This document shows, one piece after another, positions 36,143 to 45,104 of a DNA stretch of 64,000 bases. The position numbers and the translations under genes were made by a program. The stretch spans positions 6,611,501 to 6,675,500 of the forward strand of contig NZ_CP109583.1 in NCBI RefSeq assembly GCF_036250755.1. The letters run 5' to 3'. Within the stretch, counting starts at the first letter, position 1. Each line of letters starts with the position of its first letter. This stretch comes from Streptomyces uncialis. GTDB lineage: Bacteria; Actinomycetota; Actinomycetes; Streptomycetales; Streptomycetaceae. The notes under the pieces are model-generated. The model ran no database searches. It worked only from the letters and a program-made list of their open reading frames with translations, and was not told where the DNA came from.

Positions 36143-37771
36143 TCAGGCGGTGGTGCCGCGTTCCTCGCGGATACGGGACACCACGGTGGCCACCGTCTGC
36201 CGGACGGCCTCCAGCTCGGTCAGGAAGTGCCAGTAGTCCGGGTGGCGGCCTTCCAGGGTGGCGATGGCGAGCTCCAGCCGCCGTACCGACTCGTCCAGGG
36301 GGCGGGCGTGCCGGGGGTCGGGTGTGTGCCGGTCGGCCATGGCGAGGCGCTGGGCGTCCCGGATGGCGAAGCGGGTGCGGTCGATCTCGTCCTGGGGGTC
36401 CTTGGCGACGGCGTTGAGCCGCTGAAGGCGGTTCCCGGCGGCGGAGACGGCCTCGTCGGTGGAGTTGAGGAGGGCGCGGACGGTGGAGAGGAGGGAGGTG
36501 GCGTCCGGCCAGCGCTGGGCGTCGCGGGCGGCCTGGGCCTCGGCGAGCTTGGTCTCGGCCTGCCGGACGGTGGCGGCGGCCTGATCCGGCACCTGCTGGA
36601 GGTCCTGCCAGCAGGCGATGGTGAAGCGGCGGCGCAGCTCGCTGAGGATCGGTTCCACCTGCTCGGCGCGGGTGGTGAGGGCCTGGGCGCGGGTGCGCAG
36701 CGACACCAGGCGGCGGTCGGTCTCGGCGGCGCGCTCCGGGAGCCGCTCGGCCTCGGCCCGTACCGCCTCGGCGTCGCGGGCGACGTGCTCGGCACGCTGG
36801 AGGGTCTCGGGGACGCCGTGGCGGCCGGCCCCCTGGTTCAGCCTGGTCAGCTCGGGGGCCAGTGCGGCGAGGCGGGCGGCGAGGTCGTCGGCCCGCAGTC
36901 CGGCGGCCCGGGTGGCGTCGAGGGCGTTGCTCGCGGCGAGCAGGGACTGCCGGGCGCGCTCCACGGCGGGTGCGAGCCGGGCGAGCTGGGTCTCGGCCTT
37001 GTCGAGGAGCGGGCCGAGACCCTGGGTGAAGCGGTCGAGGTCGTCCTTGACCTTGTTCAGGGCGTCCCGGGCCTGGGTGAGCTCGGCGCGGGCACGGGAG
37101 GCGGTGGACGCCTCCAGATCGTCCCGGTCGAGGTCATGCGCGTCGACGGCGGCGATGTACTGGTGGCTGACCTCGTCGATACGGGCGCTCAGATCCGTGA
37201 AACCGGAGACGGCGCCGCGGGCCGGGGGCGAGTCGTCGACGGCGGTGATGGTCTCTATGGAGATCCGCAGATCGCGTTGCGCGGAGTCCAGTTCGTAGAA
37301 CGCGGCGGCGGCGGCGTCCTTGGCCGCCTGGGCCTCGGCGCGCTGGCCCTCGCCGCGCCCGCCGAACCAGCGGCGGTTCCCGCCGCCCGAGAAGGCCGCC
37401 GGGAGGGTCACGGCGGCGAGCGCGAGCAGGGGAAGGGGCAGCAGGGCCAGTGACAGGAACCGACGGACGGCGGAACCGCCCGTCCCGGACCCATGACCGG
37501 ACGCGTGGCTCTTCACGGGTGCGGTGGGGTGCGGACGGGCGCTGCTTGTGTCGCCGGGTGTGGCGGGGCGGGCGGTCCGGGGAACCGGCGCCGGGGTATG
37601 CGACGCGCCGGGGTCGGAGGGTCCGGCGGGCGGCACCGGGCCGGGTGCCGGGGAGTCGGGCCCGGCGTGCGGGTCCGTGGGGGTCGGTGGGCGTGGGGGA
37701 TCAACGAAGTGGGGGGTGTGCAGCATCTGCCGTGCTGTCGGTGTGTACGGCTGCGATGGTGTCGCCGTCAC
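36143..37771 (-). CDS. Membrane-anchored coiled-coil protein
   Basis: 542 residues from a GTG at 37771 (ribosome site GGGAGAGGG). Residues 1-100 are Pro/Thr/Ser-rich and presumably cytoplasmic; one membrane helix at about 105-127 (FLSLALLPLPLLALAAVTLP); residues 150-535 are a long Ala/Leu/Arg/Glu heptad region predicted to form coiled coil. No enzymatic motif. The architecture resembles cell-envelope scaffold or division-related proteins, but I do not recognise the family. Confidence 0.75.
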   Translation of the reverse strand: MTATPSQPYTPTARQMLHTPHFVDPPRPPTPTDPHAGPDSPAPGPVPPAGPSDPGASHTPAPVPRTARPATPGDTSSARPHPTAPVKSHASGHGSGTGGSAVRRFLSLALLPLPLLALAAVTLPAAFSGGGNRRWFGGRGEGQRAEAQAAKDAAAAAFYELDSAQRDLRISIETITAVDDSPPARGAVSGFTDLSARIDEVSHQYIAAVDAHDLDRDDLEASTASRARAELTQARDALNKVKDDLDRFTQGLGPLLDKAETQLARLAPAVERARQSLLAASNALDATRAAGLRADDLAARLAALAPELTRLNQGAGRHGVPETLQRAEHVARDAEAVRAEAERLPERAAETDRRLVSLRTRAQALTTRAEQVEPILSELRRRFTIACWQDLQQVPDQAAATVRQAETKLAEAQAARDAQRWPDATSLLSTVRALLNSTDEAVSAAGNRLQRLNAVAKDPQDEIDRTRFAIRDAQRLAMADRHTPDPRHARPLDESVRRLELAIATLEGRHPDYWHFLTELEAVRQTVATVVSRIREERGTTA

Positions 37772-37845
37772 TTCCCTCTCCCGTGCTGTGGTCCGCCGTG
37801 CCCGGTGTCATTGTCCCACCGGACCGGCGCGAACACACGGGGCGT

Positions 37846-38661
37846 TCAGTCCGCGTTCCGTACCGTGACACTTCCGTCGTTGCTCCGGGCGGACACGACA
37901 TGGGCGCTGCGCCCGTCGCGGGGGACGGAGACCTTGACGCTGCCGTCGTCGCTCTTGGCGGAAACCGCGTAGGCGGTTCCGCCGCCGTCGCCGCTGTCGC
38001 TGTCTCCCGCGCGCGGGAGAGTGACCTCGACGGAGCCGTCGTTGCTGTCGGCGGTCACCCGGTCCGGGACGACGGCGAGCCGGAGCCGCACGGAGCCGTC
38101 GTTGGTGTCGGCCTTGACCTGCCGGGAACGCAGTCCGTCGGTGTGGATGCTGCCGTCGCCGCTGTGCAGGGTGAGCGGCCCGGTGGTGTCCGCGACGCGG
38201 ACGGAGCCGTCGTCCGTGTCGATGCTGAGCGGGGTGCGGAAGCCGGAGGCGCGGACGGACCCGTCGTCGTTCTTGACCTTGACGGTCACGTCCCGGGGGA
38301 TCTCGATCCGGTGTTTCAGCGCGCAGTCGGCGACGATGCCGGAGCAATGGAGACGGAGCTTGAGCCGGTCGTCCCGCATCGACCAGCTGACCGAGGGTTC
38401 GGAGCCGACCGCGACCTTGCCTTTGAACCAGCGGGTGACCTCCACCTTGTCGATGTCGGCGGGGACGAGTTCGAGTGCGGAGTCGTCGGAGTCGACGGTC
38501 AGGGTCCGGCCGGTCAGCGCGAACGAGCGGTGCTCGGGCGAGGTGTCGTCCTCGGGATCGGAGGTGCAGCCCGTGGCGACCAGGCCGAACGCCATGGTTC
38601 CGGCGGCGACGGCGAGCAGTGACGCGCGGCTCCGGCGTGGGCGGCTGGTACGAACGGTCAT
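37846..38661 (-). CDS. DUF4097-family lipoprotein
   Basis: 271 residues from MTVRTSRPRRSR; lipobox VATGC after a hydrophobic stretch (LLAVAAGTMAFGL) predicts a lipid-anchored surface protein. The body is a right-handed beta-helix-like DUF4097/adhesin domain with at least seven DDGSV or NDGSV turns at regular spacing. AGGGGGG ribosome site. DUF4097 proteins often accompany two-component or LiaF-type envelope-stress systems. An inverted repeat upstream resembles the palindrome of the two-component system at 12-14 kb. Confidence 0.85.
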   Translation of the reverse strand: MTVRTSRPRRSRASLLAVAAGTMAFGLVATGCTSDPEDDTSPEHRSFALTGRTLTVDSDDSALELVPADIDKVEVTRWFKGKVAVGSEPSVSWSMRDDRLKLRLHCSGIVADCALKHRIEIPRDVTVKVKNDDGSVRASGFRTPLSIDTDDGSVRVADTTGPLTLHSGDGSIHTDGLRSRQVKADTNDGSVRLRLAVVPDRVTADSNDGSVEVTLPRAGDSDSGDGGGTAYAVSAKSDDGSVKVSVPRDGRSAHVVSARSNDGSVTVRNAD

Positions 38662-39052
38662 AGGAATCCCCCCTGGGACATGGCTGCGGCGGTACCCCGG
38701 TGCCTGGCCGGTCACGGTCGTCGGACACCGCCGCCACCGGGGTACTCCGACCGTAGGGAGCGGGGCGCCGCAGGGGCATCCGGGCCGCTACCGGAACGGG
38801 GGTGGGGATAACCCCCGCCCTCGGGACCCCGGGCCTCGGACTCCCGGGACCTCGGCTCCCGGCCCCCGGACCCCCGGCCTCGGGACCCCGGCGCGCTGTC
38901 CCCCCGCCATCCCGCCCTCCCCGGCATCCCGTCCCCAGCCCGCAGGCTCGGGACCGGTAGCGGATCGGACGGGGGCGGGGACGTCAGGACGGTCCCCGGG
39001 AAAGGTGTTTGCGGGGCAGGGGCGGCGGCAAGGTAGGCTGTCGACTCATTCC
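38662..39052. other. Intergenic region between lipoprotein gene and tRNA
   Basis: 391 bp with the lipoprotein promoter region, the inverted repeat at 38692-38745 and a CCCGGGACC/CCTCGG-rich tract at 38815-38930. The tRNA promoter should lie in the last 60 bp. No gene seen. Confidence 0.5.
38692..38745. promoter_or_regulatory. Inverted repeat GTACCCCGGTG / CACCGGGGTAC
   Basis: Perfect 11-bp arms (38692-38702 and 38735-38745) separated by 32 bp, about three helical turns, upstream of the DUF4097 lipoprotein gene. The arms share the TACC-CC-GGT core of the sites at 11802 and 14300. Confidence 0.5.
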
Positions 39053-39124
39053 GGGCGCGTAGCTCAGTGGTAGAGCGCTGCCCTTACAAGGCAGATGTCG
39101 GCGGTTCGAAACCGTCCGCGCCCA
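39053..39124 (+). tRNA. tRNA-Val (anticodon UAC)
   Basis: Full cloverleaf: acceptor GGGCGCG (39053-39059) pairs with CGCGCCC (39117-39123), discriminator A39124; D arm GCTC...GAGC; anticodon stem CTGCC/GGCAG with loop CTTACAA and anticodon TAC at 39085-39087; T arm with GGTTCGAAACC. CCA is not encoded. Reads GUA valine codons, rare in this GC-rich genome. Confidence 0.95.
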
Positions 39125-39142
39125 CCGGATGAAGCAGTACGA

Positions 39143-39183
39143 AAGCCCCGGTACTCCCTGTTCAGCAGGGTGCCGGGGTTTTT
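39143..39183 (+). terminator. Terminator after tRNA-Val
   Basis: Hairpin with AAGCCCCGGTAC... and ...GTGCCGGGGTT followed by five T residues; an inner CCCTG/CAGGG stem is also possible. Confidence 0.85.
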
Positions 39184-39208
39184 CGCGTGCCGTGTCGCCG
39201 GGCCGGTG

Positions 39209-39553
39209 TCACGGGGGCGGCTGGGGCGGGGGAGCGGCGCTCTGTTTGAGGGTCATGCGGGCGTCGACCTTCTGGGGGGCGGTGACCTCGGTCCAGAAGC
39301 GATGACACGTGACGAAGACTGCGAGCTCGCGTTCACGGGCGCGGAGCTTCTCGACCTCGGCCTGCTCGTCGGGTGACCAGCCGGGGGACGCGGGGCGTTC
39401 GATCCTGCGCCAGCTGGTGTCGTCGCTGAAGCCGTCGAGGGGCTCCACCGACCAGGGCAGGCGCTTCAGCAGGTCGAGGAGTTCCGCGCGCACCTGATGC
39501 AGCTCCTCCTGACCTGCGAGGAGATCGCTCGGGAAGTCGTAGGTCGCAGCCAC
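39209..39553 (-). CDS. Conserved hypothetical small protein
   Basis: 114 residues from GTG 39553 (VAATYDFPSDLLAGQEELHQVRAELLDLLKRLPW). Soluble, helical and charged, with Trp-containing patterns (WRRIERP, GWSPDEQAEVEKLRARE) and a Pro/Gln tail. The reading frame continues further upstream but that part is simple sequence. Looks like a conserved Streptomyces protein of unknown function; no domain recognised. Confidence 0.65.
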   Translation of the reverse strand: MAATYDFPSDLLAGQEELHQVRAELLDLLKRLPWSVEPLDGFSDDTSWRRIERPASPGWSPDEQAEVEKLRARERELAVFVTCHRFWTEVTAPQKVDARMTLKQSAAPPPQPPP

Positions 39554-39721
39554 GCGGTAATGGTACGCCTGTTCGATTTGGTGGGGCGACTTCCGCGATC
39601 GGTGGGCCGGGGGTGGGGTGGCGGGTCGCTGGGGCGGCGGGCCGGCGGACCGCCGGTGGTTGCCGGGTGCGGGGGAGTGAGGGGCGGGACAGGGGGTGGG
39701 TGGGAGAGGGACACTGGACGT

Positions 39722-39964
39722 ATGTGCCGCAGCATCAAGACTCTCCGTCCGCCCGCCATCCCCGAAGAGGCCACCGAGGACGAGGTCCGGGCCGCCGCTT
39801 TGCAGTATGTGCGGAAGGTCTCCGGCTTCCGGGCCCCGGCCGCCCATAACCGTGAGGTGTTCGACGCGGCTGTGGACGCGGTGGCGGCGGCCACCGCCGA
39901 TCTGCTCGCCGGGCTGGAGGTCCGGGGGAGCGGGATCGCTCCGCGCGCTTCCTCGCGGGTGTGA
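39722..39964 (+). CDS. DUF2277 family protein
   Basis: 80 residues beginning MCRSIKTLRPP, the signature start of DUF2277, with AALQYVRKVSGFRAPAAHN and a helical C-terminus. The family is short, cytoplasmic and of unknown function. A purine-rich GGGAGAGGG lies about 13 nt upstream. Confidence 0.9.
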   Translation: MCRSIKTLRPPAIPEEATEDEVRAAALQYVRKVSGFRAPAAHNREVFDAAVDAVAAATADLLAGLEVRGSGIAPRASSRV

Positions 39965-40085
39965 GTTCTTCGCCTCCGGCGTCACCCGGCCCCGTGCGGG
40001 TCACCGTGCGTTCGGGTCACCGTGCGTGCGCGACGGCCATGGGTGCGGGGCGGTTGCGGATAAGTGATTCGCCGCGCCCGGTGGG

Positions 40086-40742
40086 TCAGCTCGCCGCCGG
40101 GGTGCTCGCCGCCGGGGCGGGGCGGCGTACGACGTAGGCGGCGCCCGCGCCCGCCGCGAACAGCGCCAGCAGGGAGAACCCGGCTCCGAGCCAGGTCGCG
40201 CCGAGCCACTGCGCGCCCATGTAGCCGAGGCCCACGCTGTACGCGGCCCACGCGACACCCGCGAGTGCCGACCACGGCAGGAACTCGCGGATCCTGCGCT
40301 GGGCCGCCCCCGCGCCGAGCGAGACGATCGAACGGCCCGCCGGGGCGAACCGTGCGATCACCACGAGCGCGCCGCCGCCCCGGGCCAGTGCCGAGCCGAG
40401 CCGCGCCTGGGCGGAGGTCAGCCGCCGGGAGCGGGCGATGGCCCGGTCGAAACGGGGGCCGCCGCGTCGCGCCAGCCGGAACGCGCAGAGGTCGCCGAGC
40501 ACCGAGGCGGTGGCGGCGCACAGGATCAGGACCAGGATGTCGGGGACGTCGTGCGGGACCTGTCCGGTAGCCGCGCCGGTACCCGCCGCCGCGGCAGTGG
40601 CGGCGGTGATCACGAGCACCCCGCTGGGCAGCACCGGGAGGAACACGTCGAAGAGGACCGACACCCCTACCAGGGCGTAGATCCATGGGCTGCCGGTCAG
40701 CGGCCCCACACTCTCCAGCACCGATACTCCCCCGGTCGGCAT
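40086..40742 (-). CDS. DedA-family membrane protein (copy 2)
   Basis: 218 residues with about five hydrophobic segments. VTT pattern: FDVFLPVLPSGVLVITAAT, then RRLTSAQARLG and IARFAPAGRSIVSLGAG. More divergent than copy 1 at 34157. Likely a membrane-lipid or undecaprenyl-carrier handling protein; actual substrate unknown. Confidence 0.88.
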   Translation of the reverse strand: MPTGGVSVLESVGPLTGSPWIYALVGVSVLFDVFLPVLPSGVLVITAATAAAAGTGAATGQVPHDVPDILVLILCAATASVLGDLCAFRLARRGGPRFDRAIARSRRLTSAQARLGSALARGGGALVVIARFAPAGRSIVSLGAGAAQRRIREFLPWSALAGVAWAAYSVGLGYMGAQWLGATWLGAGFSLLALFAAGAGAAYVVRRPAPAASTPAAS

Positions 40743-41241
40743 CGCGATGCCGCAGTGTCCGCGAGGTGCGGCAGTGTCGGCGCTTGGTGACAGCCATACA
40801 GCGTACGCGGCAGGTGACGTGCGTGATCCATCGGGGGCTCAAGTGTTCTCCACACCGTGTTCACCTCGTAGCCGTGCGTATGGCTGGAACTCGCCGTTGC
40901 GCAGCAGGGGGTCGAGCTGTACACGGACGGCGGCCGGACGTACGGACCGGTCGGACCGGAACGCCGTGCCGGTACGTCTTCGGGCGGGGCCGGTCCCGCG
41001 CGGGCGTCCTGGGCCGCGCCTTCGCACCGCCCCTCCGCGGGCGCTGCGGGCGGCGGAGCGACCTGGCGGACCGTCGTCCGTACCGGGCAAACGGGCGAGG
41101 CCCGTCGGCGGGTGCCGACGGGCCTCGTGGTGGTGACAGGCGCGACGCCGTGTGGGGAGCTCGCCGTCTGGGGGCGGCGAGCCGGTGTCGTCCTGGGGGT
41201 CGTACCGCTGGCCGGGATGGTCCGGACCAGGGGCGGTCAGA
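40743..41241. other. 499-bp intergenic region with possible gene remnant
   Basis: No intact gene. The stretch 40790-40930 is less GC-rich; on the minus strand it reads LDPLLRNGEFQPYARLRGEHG with protein-like composition and a stop at 40839, but no start or domain. A strong terminator lies at 41096-41127. Confidence 0.4.
41096..41127 (-). terminator. Terminator downstream of DoxX gene
   Basis: CGAGGCCCGTCGGC, loop GGGT, GCCGACGGGCCTCG: perfect 14-bp stem. Confidence 0.8.
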
Positions 41242-41697
41242 TCAGGCCGAGGCCGTCGCGGTCTTCCGGGTCCGCTGCCGGGTCCCCGTGTCACGCGAGC
41301 GTGAGGCGAGGAGCCGGTCCAGCCCGAGGGCGCCGGAGCCGGTGAACACCAGCAGCAGGAACGCCCAGCAGAACATCGCCGACGCCTCCCCGCTGTTCTG
41401 GAGCGGCCACAGGGCCTCCGGCTGGTGGACCTTGAAGTACGCGTACGCCATCGAGCCCGAGGAGACGAACGCCGCGGCGCGGGTGCCGAGGCCGATCATC
41501 ACCAGGCCGCCGCCGACGAGCTGGATGACGGCGGCGTACCAGCCGGGCCAGGTTCCGGCGGGGATGGTTCCGCCGCCGTGGGCGCCGCCGAGAACGCCGA
41601 ACAGGGAGGCGGCGCCGTGGCAGGCGAAGAGCAGACCGACGACGATCCGGAACATTCCGATGGCGTAGGGCTGGGCGCGATCGAGACGACCAGTCAT
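41242..41697 (-). CDS. DoxX-family membrane protein
   Basis: 151 residues with four hydrophobic helices (FRIVVGLLFACHGAASLFGVLGG; WYAAVIQLVGGGLVMIGLG; AAAFVSSGSMAYAYF; CWAFLLLVFTGSGALGLD). DoxX proteins resemble small quinone-associated membrane subunits; some act in oxidative-stress complexes. Start supported by AAGGAG. Promoter at 41747-41776. Confidence 0.92.
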   Translation of the reverse strand: MTGRLDRAQPYAIGMFRIVVGLLFACHGAASLFGVLGGAHGGGTIPAGTWPGWYAAVIQLVGGGLVMIGLGTRAAAFVSSGSMAYAYFKVHQPEALWPLQNSGEASAMFCWAFLLLVFTGSGALGLDRLLASRSRDTGTRQRTRKTATASA

Positions 41698-42087
41698 GTG
41701 GGGGGACTCCTTCGGTGTGGTGGGGGACGTAACCGAACGGAGTCATACGCTAGGAGTGCCGGAAGAGTGCTTGCAAGTTCAACATTCGGCCATAGATCGG
41801 CCTTCTCGTACGGGTTTCCGCGCGTTGGGCAGCCCTTCCGTCGGCCGCCGCACGCGCGGTGCGCACTCCCTCCGGCGGTCCGCCCCGGTGGCCGTCCGAT
41901 CACGCGGAGTGAGGGGTGAGTGCTGCTGCCCGCGCGATCATCCCCAGGTGCACCAGGCACCCCCAGGGCGCCCGGCGCGCCGGGCGTCCCCAGTACTCCC
42001 GATGCCCCCGAGCGCTCCCCGTACGCGTACCTCTCCCGTCACCTCTCCCGTACGCGCGCCCTCCCGCGCCCGCCCGCACCGAGGCCG
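41698..42087. other. Intergenic region upstream of DoxX gene
   Basis: 390 bp. Holds the doxX promoter on its left side. The remainder (41800-42087) is CCGC-rich without coding signal or clear terminator for the PhoD gene that ends at 42088. Confidence 0.5.
41747..41776 (-). promoter_or_regulatory. Promoter of DoxX gene
   Basis: On the minus strand -35 TTGCAA, 18-bp spacer, -10 TAGCGT. Predicted start about 40 nt before the gene, leaving room for the AAGGAG ribosome site. The spacer ends in a GCACTC...GCACTCC direct repeat that could bind a regulator. Confidence 0.6.
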
Positions 42088-43860
42088 CTACGGGGTGAGT
42101 TCCGTCTCCCGTACCGTCTCCAGCCGGGCCCCGCCCTGCGCGTGTTCGCGTGCCTGGTCCAGTCTCAGGACCGAGGTGCGGCCCCGCAGGGTGAGTGTCA
42201 TCAGCTGGTTGCCGAACCACGGGCCGCCCCGCTTGCGCCACCTGAGGCCCCGGGTGCCGGACCGGGCGTGGCCCGCGAAGGCCCGGCCGAGGGCCTGGGC
42301 CGGTCTGCTCCAGCCGAAGCGGAATCCCCAGGTGATCGACGCGGGAACGGAGTTGTGCACCGGAGAACAGGTCAGTTGCAGGACGCGGGCGGCGGGCGCG
42401 GAATCCGCGGGCCAGTGGGTGGGTTCCGCGAGGTACGCGTGGTGGACGTCGCCCGACAGGACGTACACCGAGGCGGGCGCCGACGGGCCCGAGCCCGCCT
42501 CCGCGATCAGGTCCGTCAGCCAGGCGAACGAGTTCGGGAAGGCCGCCCAGTGCTCCAGGTCGGCGCGGCGGCGCAGCCACTCGCCGAACCGTGCCCAGCG
42601 CGCCCCCCGGGTGCCCCGGCACAGCGAGGCGTCCCACTCCTCCGCGTCATGCACCAGCGGCGGCAGCAGCCACGGCAGCGAGGTACCGATCAGCAGATGG
42701 TCGTACGAGCCGGGGGTGTCGAGGGCCTGGGCGCGCAGCCAGTCGGCCTCGTCCGGGTCGACCATCGCCCGGTTCTGCTCGTCCAGCACCCGGGCCGCGC
42801 GGGTGTCGATCATCAGCAGCCGCGTCCGGCCGAAGTCCCGGCGGTAGCTCCAGCGCACGGCGGCCGGGTCGGCGTCGGCGCGGGCGGCGAAGGCCCGCAG
42901 CGCGTCGCTGCCGTCGGAGGCCTCGCGCACCTGGGCGTACAACGGGTCCGCGGCGAGTTCGGCCGGGGCCAGATTGCCCAGGTGCTGATGGACCCAGTAC
43001 GACATGAGGCCGCTGAGGATGCGCTCGTTCCACCAGGGGGTGGCCCGCATCTCGGCGAGCCAGGACTCGCTGGTGTTCCAGTCGTCGATGACGTCATGGT
43101 CGTCGAAGATCATCAGGCTCGGTACGGTCGAGAGCAGCCAGCGGACCTCCGGGTCGAGCCAGGACTCGTAGTACAGCCGGGTGTACTCCTCGTAGTCCGC
43201 GACCTGGTCGCCCGGCGGCTCGGTCAGATCGCGGCGGGCGGCGAGCCAGCGGCGGGTCGCGGGGGAGGTCTCGTCCGCGTACACCTGGTCACCGAGCAGG
43301 AGCAGCACGTCGGGGCGGGGCCCGTCCGGGTCGGCGGCGAGCCGGGCGGCCAGGGTGTCCAGGGCGTCCGGGCCGACCGGATCCTTCTCCCCGTCGGGCG
43401 GCGCCGCCCAGCGGCAGGAGCCGAACGCCACCCGGACGGTACCGGTCTCCGCGTCCGTACCATCGCCGGCGTCCCCACCGACCCCCGCGCCCGGAACCTC
43501 CTCAGCGCCGGCCCCCGCGCCCGCGCCCGTGCCCGTACCGGCCCCGGCATCCGTACCGGAACCCGGGGCCCCCGGGGTGGTGATCGTGGAGGGCGGGAAC
43601 GCGGCGAGGGCCGGATCGGCCGCGGGCCACACCCGTGCGCCGTCGAGCAGGACCTCGTAGGCGGTGCGGGTGCCGGGGGTCAGGCCCCCGACCGTGACCA
43701 GCGCGTAGTGATGGCCCTCGATCTGGAACGTACGGGCCGAGCCGACCGCGCCGTCCGCGCAGCGGACCTCGGCGGTGCAGGGGCGGCCCGCCTCGACCCA
43801 GACGGTCGCGGACGATCCGTCGACATACCTCAGCAGTGGTCCCAGACGCAGCGTCGCCAC
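42088..43860 (-). CDS. PhoD-like alkaline phosphatase/phosphodiesterase
   Basis: 590 residues. The start is the second GTG (43860, VATLRLGPLLRYV): GGAGGAGG ends immediately before the first GTG (43869) and is 9 nt from this one. N-terminal fibronectin-like domain, then a metallophosphatase domain with LLLLGDQVYADE, MIFDDHDVIDDWN and SGDVHHAYL metal-binding segments. No signal peptide, unlike classical Tat-exported PhoD, so probably cytoplasmic. Residues about 95-135 are a Gly/Ala/Thr/Asp low-complexity insertion. Confidence 0.87.
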   Translation of the reverse strand: MATLRLGPLLRYVDGSSATVWVEAGRPCTAEVRCADGAVGSARTFQIEGHHYALVTVGGLTPGTRTAYEVLLDGARVWPAADPALAAFPPSTITTPGAPGSGTDAGAGTGTGAGAGAGAEEVPGAGVGGDAGDGTDAETGTVRVAFGSCRWAAPPDGEKDPVGPDALDTLAARLAADPDGPRPDVLLLLGDQVYADETSPATRRWLAARRDLTEPPGDQVADYEEYTRLYYESWLDPEVRWLLSTVPSLMIFDDHDVIDDWNTSESWLAEMRATPWWNERILSGLMSYWVHQHLGNLAPAELAADPLYAQVREASDGSDALRAFAARADADPAAVRWSYRRDFGRTRLLMIDTRAARVLDEQNRAMVDPDEADWLRAQALDTPGSYDHLLIGTSLPWLLPPLVHDAEEWDASLCRGTRGARWARFGEWLRRRADLEHWAAFPNSFAWLTDLIAEAGSGPSAPASVYVLSGDVHHAYLAEPTHWPADSAPAARVLQLTCSPVHNSVPASITWGFRFGWSRPAQALGRAFAGHARSGTRGLRWRKRGGPWFGNQLMTLTLRGRTSVLRLDQAREHAQGGARLETVRETELTP

Positions 43861-44006
43861 GGTGTTCACCCTCCTCCGTCGTCCCCGTACGGTACGGAAC
43901 GACGGGCGGTCACGGGGAGGTTCCGGCACGGCGGGCGCACCGCCGGGGCCCCGCCGGGTGACGGGTGCCGCGCCCCGGGGTGCCGGGGCGCGGACCGGGC
44001 GGGCGG

Positions 44007-44702
44007 TCAGCAGCTGTTGAGGATGTTCCCCAGGGCGGTCTTCTCGGCGGTGTCGATCTTGAGGTCGTAGTGCTTCTTCACATGCACCCACATGCGCGCG
44101 TAGACGCAGTTGTACGAGGAGGTGGGCGGCAGCCATTCGGCGGGGTCCTTGTCGCCCTTGGCCTGGTTGACGTTGTCGGTGACCGCGATGAGCTGGGGGC
44201 GGGCGAGGTCGTTGGCGAAGGCCTGGCGGGTGCTGGTGGTCCAGCCGCTGGCGCCGGAGCGCCATGCCTCGGACAGCGGGACGACATGGTCGATGTCGAC
44301 GTCGGACGCGGCGGTCCAGGTGGCGCCGTCGTAGGGCGAGAACCAACTGCCGGAGACGGCGGCACAGCTGGCGTTCTGGACGACGTTGGTCCCGTCCCGT
44401 TCGAGGACGACCTCACGGGTGTTGCAGGCGCCGGACACGGTGCTCCAGTGCGGGAACTTGTCGCGGCTGTAACCGGCCGACGAGCCCTCGGCGGCGACGG
44501 TGAGCTGGGTGAGGTAGGTCCGGGCGGTCGCCGCGCTGACCGGGGCCGGGGGAGCGGCCTGGGCGGGCGGCCCGGTGAGCACGGCGACGGCGGACAGGCT
44601 CGCCGTCAGCGCCACGACGGCACCGAGACCGCGGCCGCGGAGGAGGGATCGGGTGCGGGTGGGACCGGTGGATGAGGTGCGACGCGCGTAGAGGCCGGAC
44701 AT
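44007..44702 (-). CDS. Secreted HNH/DUF1524-type nuclease
   Basis: 231 residues from ATG 44702 (AAGGGAG upstream). Signal peptide with hydrophobic core VVALTASLSAVAVLTG, cleavage near AQA-AP. The nuclease core has DIDHVVPLSEAW, N..L..L.AV and NVNQAKGDKDPAEWLPP, then CVYARMWVHVKKHY: the DUF1524/GmrSD-type His-Me finger. Probably an extracellular DNase or RNase for nutrient scavenging. Cys pairs suggest disulfides. Confidence 0.9.
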   Translation of the reverse strand: MSGLYARRTSSTGPTRTRSLLRGRGLGAVVALTASLSAVAVLTGPPAQAAPPAPVSAATARTYLTQLTVAAEGSSAGYSRDKFPHWSTVSGACNTREVVLERDGTNVVQNASCAAVSGSWFSPYDGATWTAASDVDIDHVVPLSEAWRSGASGWTTSTRQAFANDLARPQLIAVTDNVNQAKGDKDPAEWLPPTSSYNCVYARMWVHVKKHYDLKIDTAEKTALGNILNSC

Positions 44703-45104
44703 GAGGGCTCCCTTGGAAGTGGGGGGCAAGGCCCCTGGGTGGGGCGCGGCCACGCCGGCGCCCGGGGGTTGCCGGAGCGTGGTCGCCAGGTAACAGGGTT
44801 GCGTCATGGGCACGACACATCAAGGGGGTGACGGAGGATCATGTCCCTTGTGGGGTCGAATGGTTGTGAAATGTTCCGGCCCGGGCGGTTCGCGCGGACC
44901 GGGGTACGCCGTCGCGCGCGGGGCGGGAGTGCCGGGTGGGGTGCGGTGTGCGATGCGACCCGGTACGGCACGGTGTGACCCGGTACGGCATGGTGCTGTA
45001 CGGCGCGGTGCGATCCGTCCCCGGCCCACGTCGCCCGGCCGCGTCCCCCGCCGTGACCCATGTCCCAGGGCGGGCGGGTCCGGCCTCCCGTACCATGGGT
45101 GGCG
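44703..45104. other. Divergent promoter region, nuclease / Mn riboswitch
   Basis: 402 bp. Contains GGTACGGCA repeats (44960-45010: CCCGGTACGGCACGGTGTGA and variants, three to four copies) and presumably the promoters of both flanking units. No gene. Confidence 0.5.
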
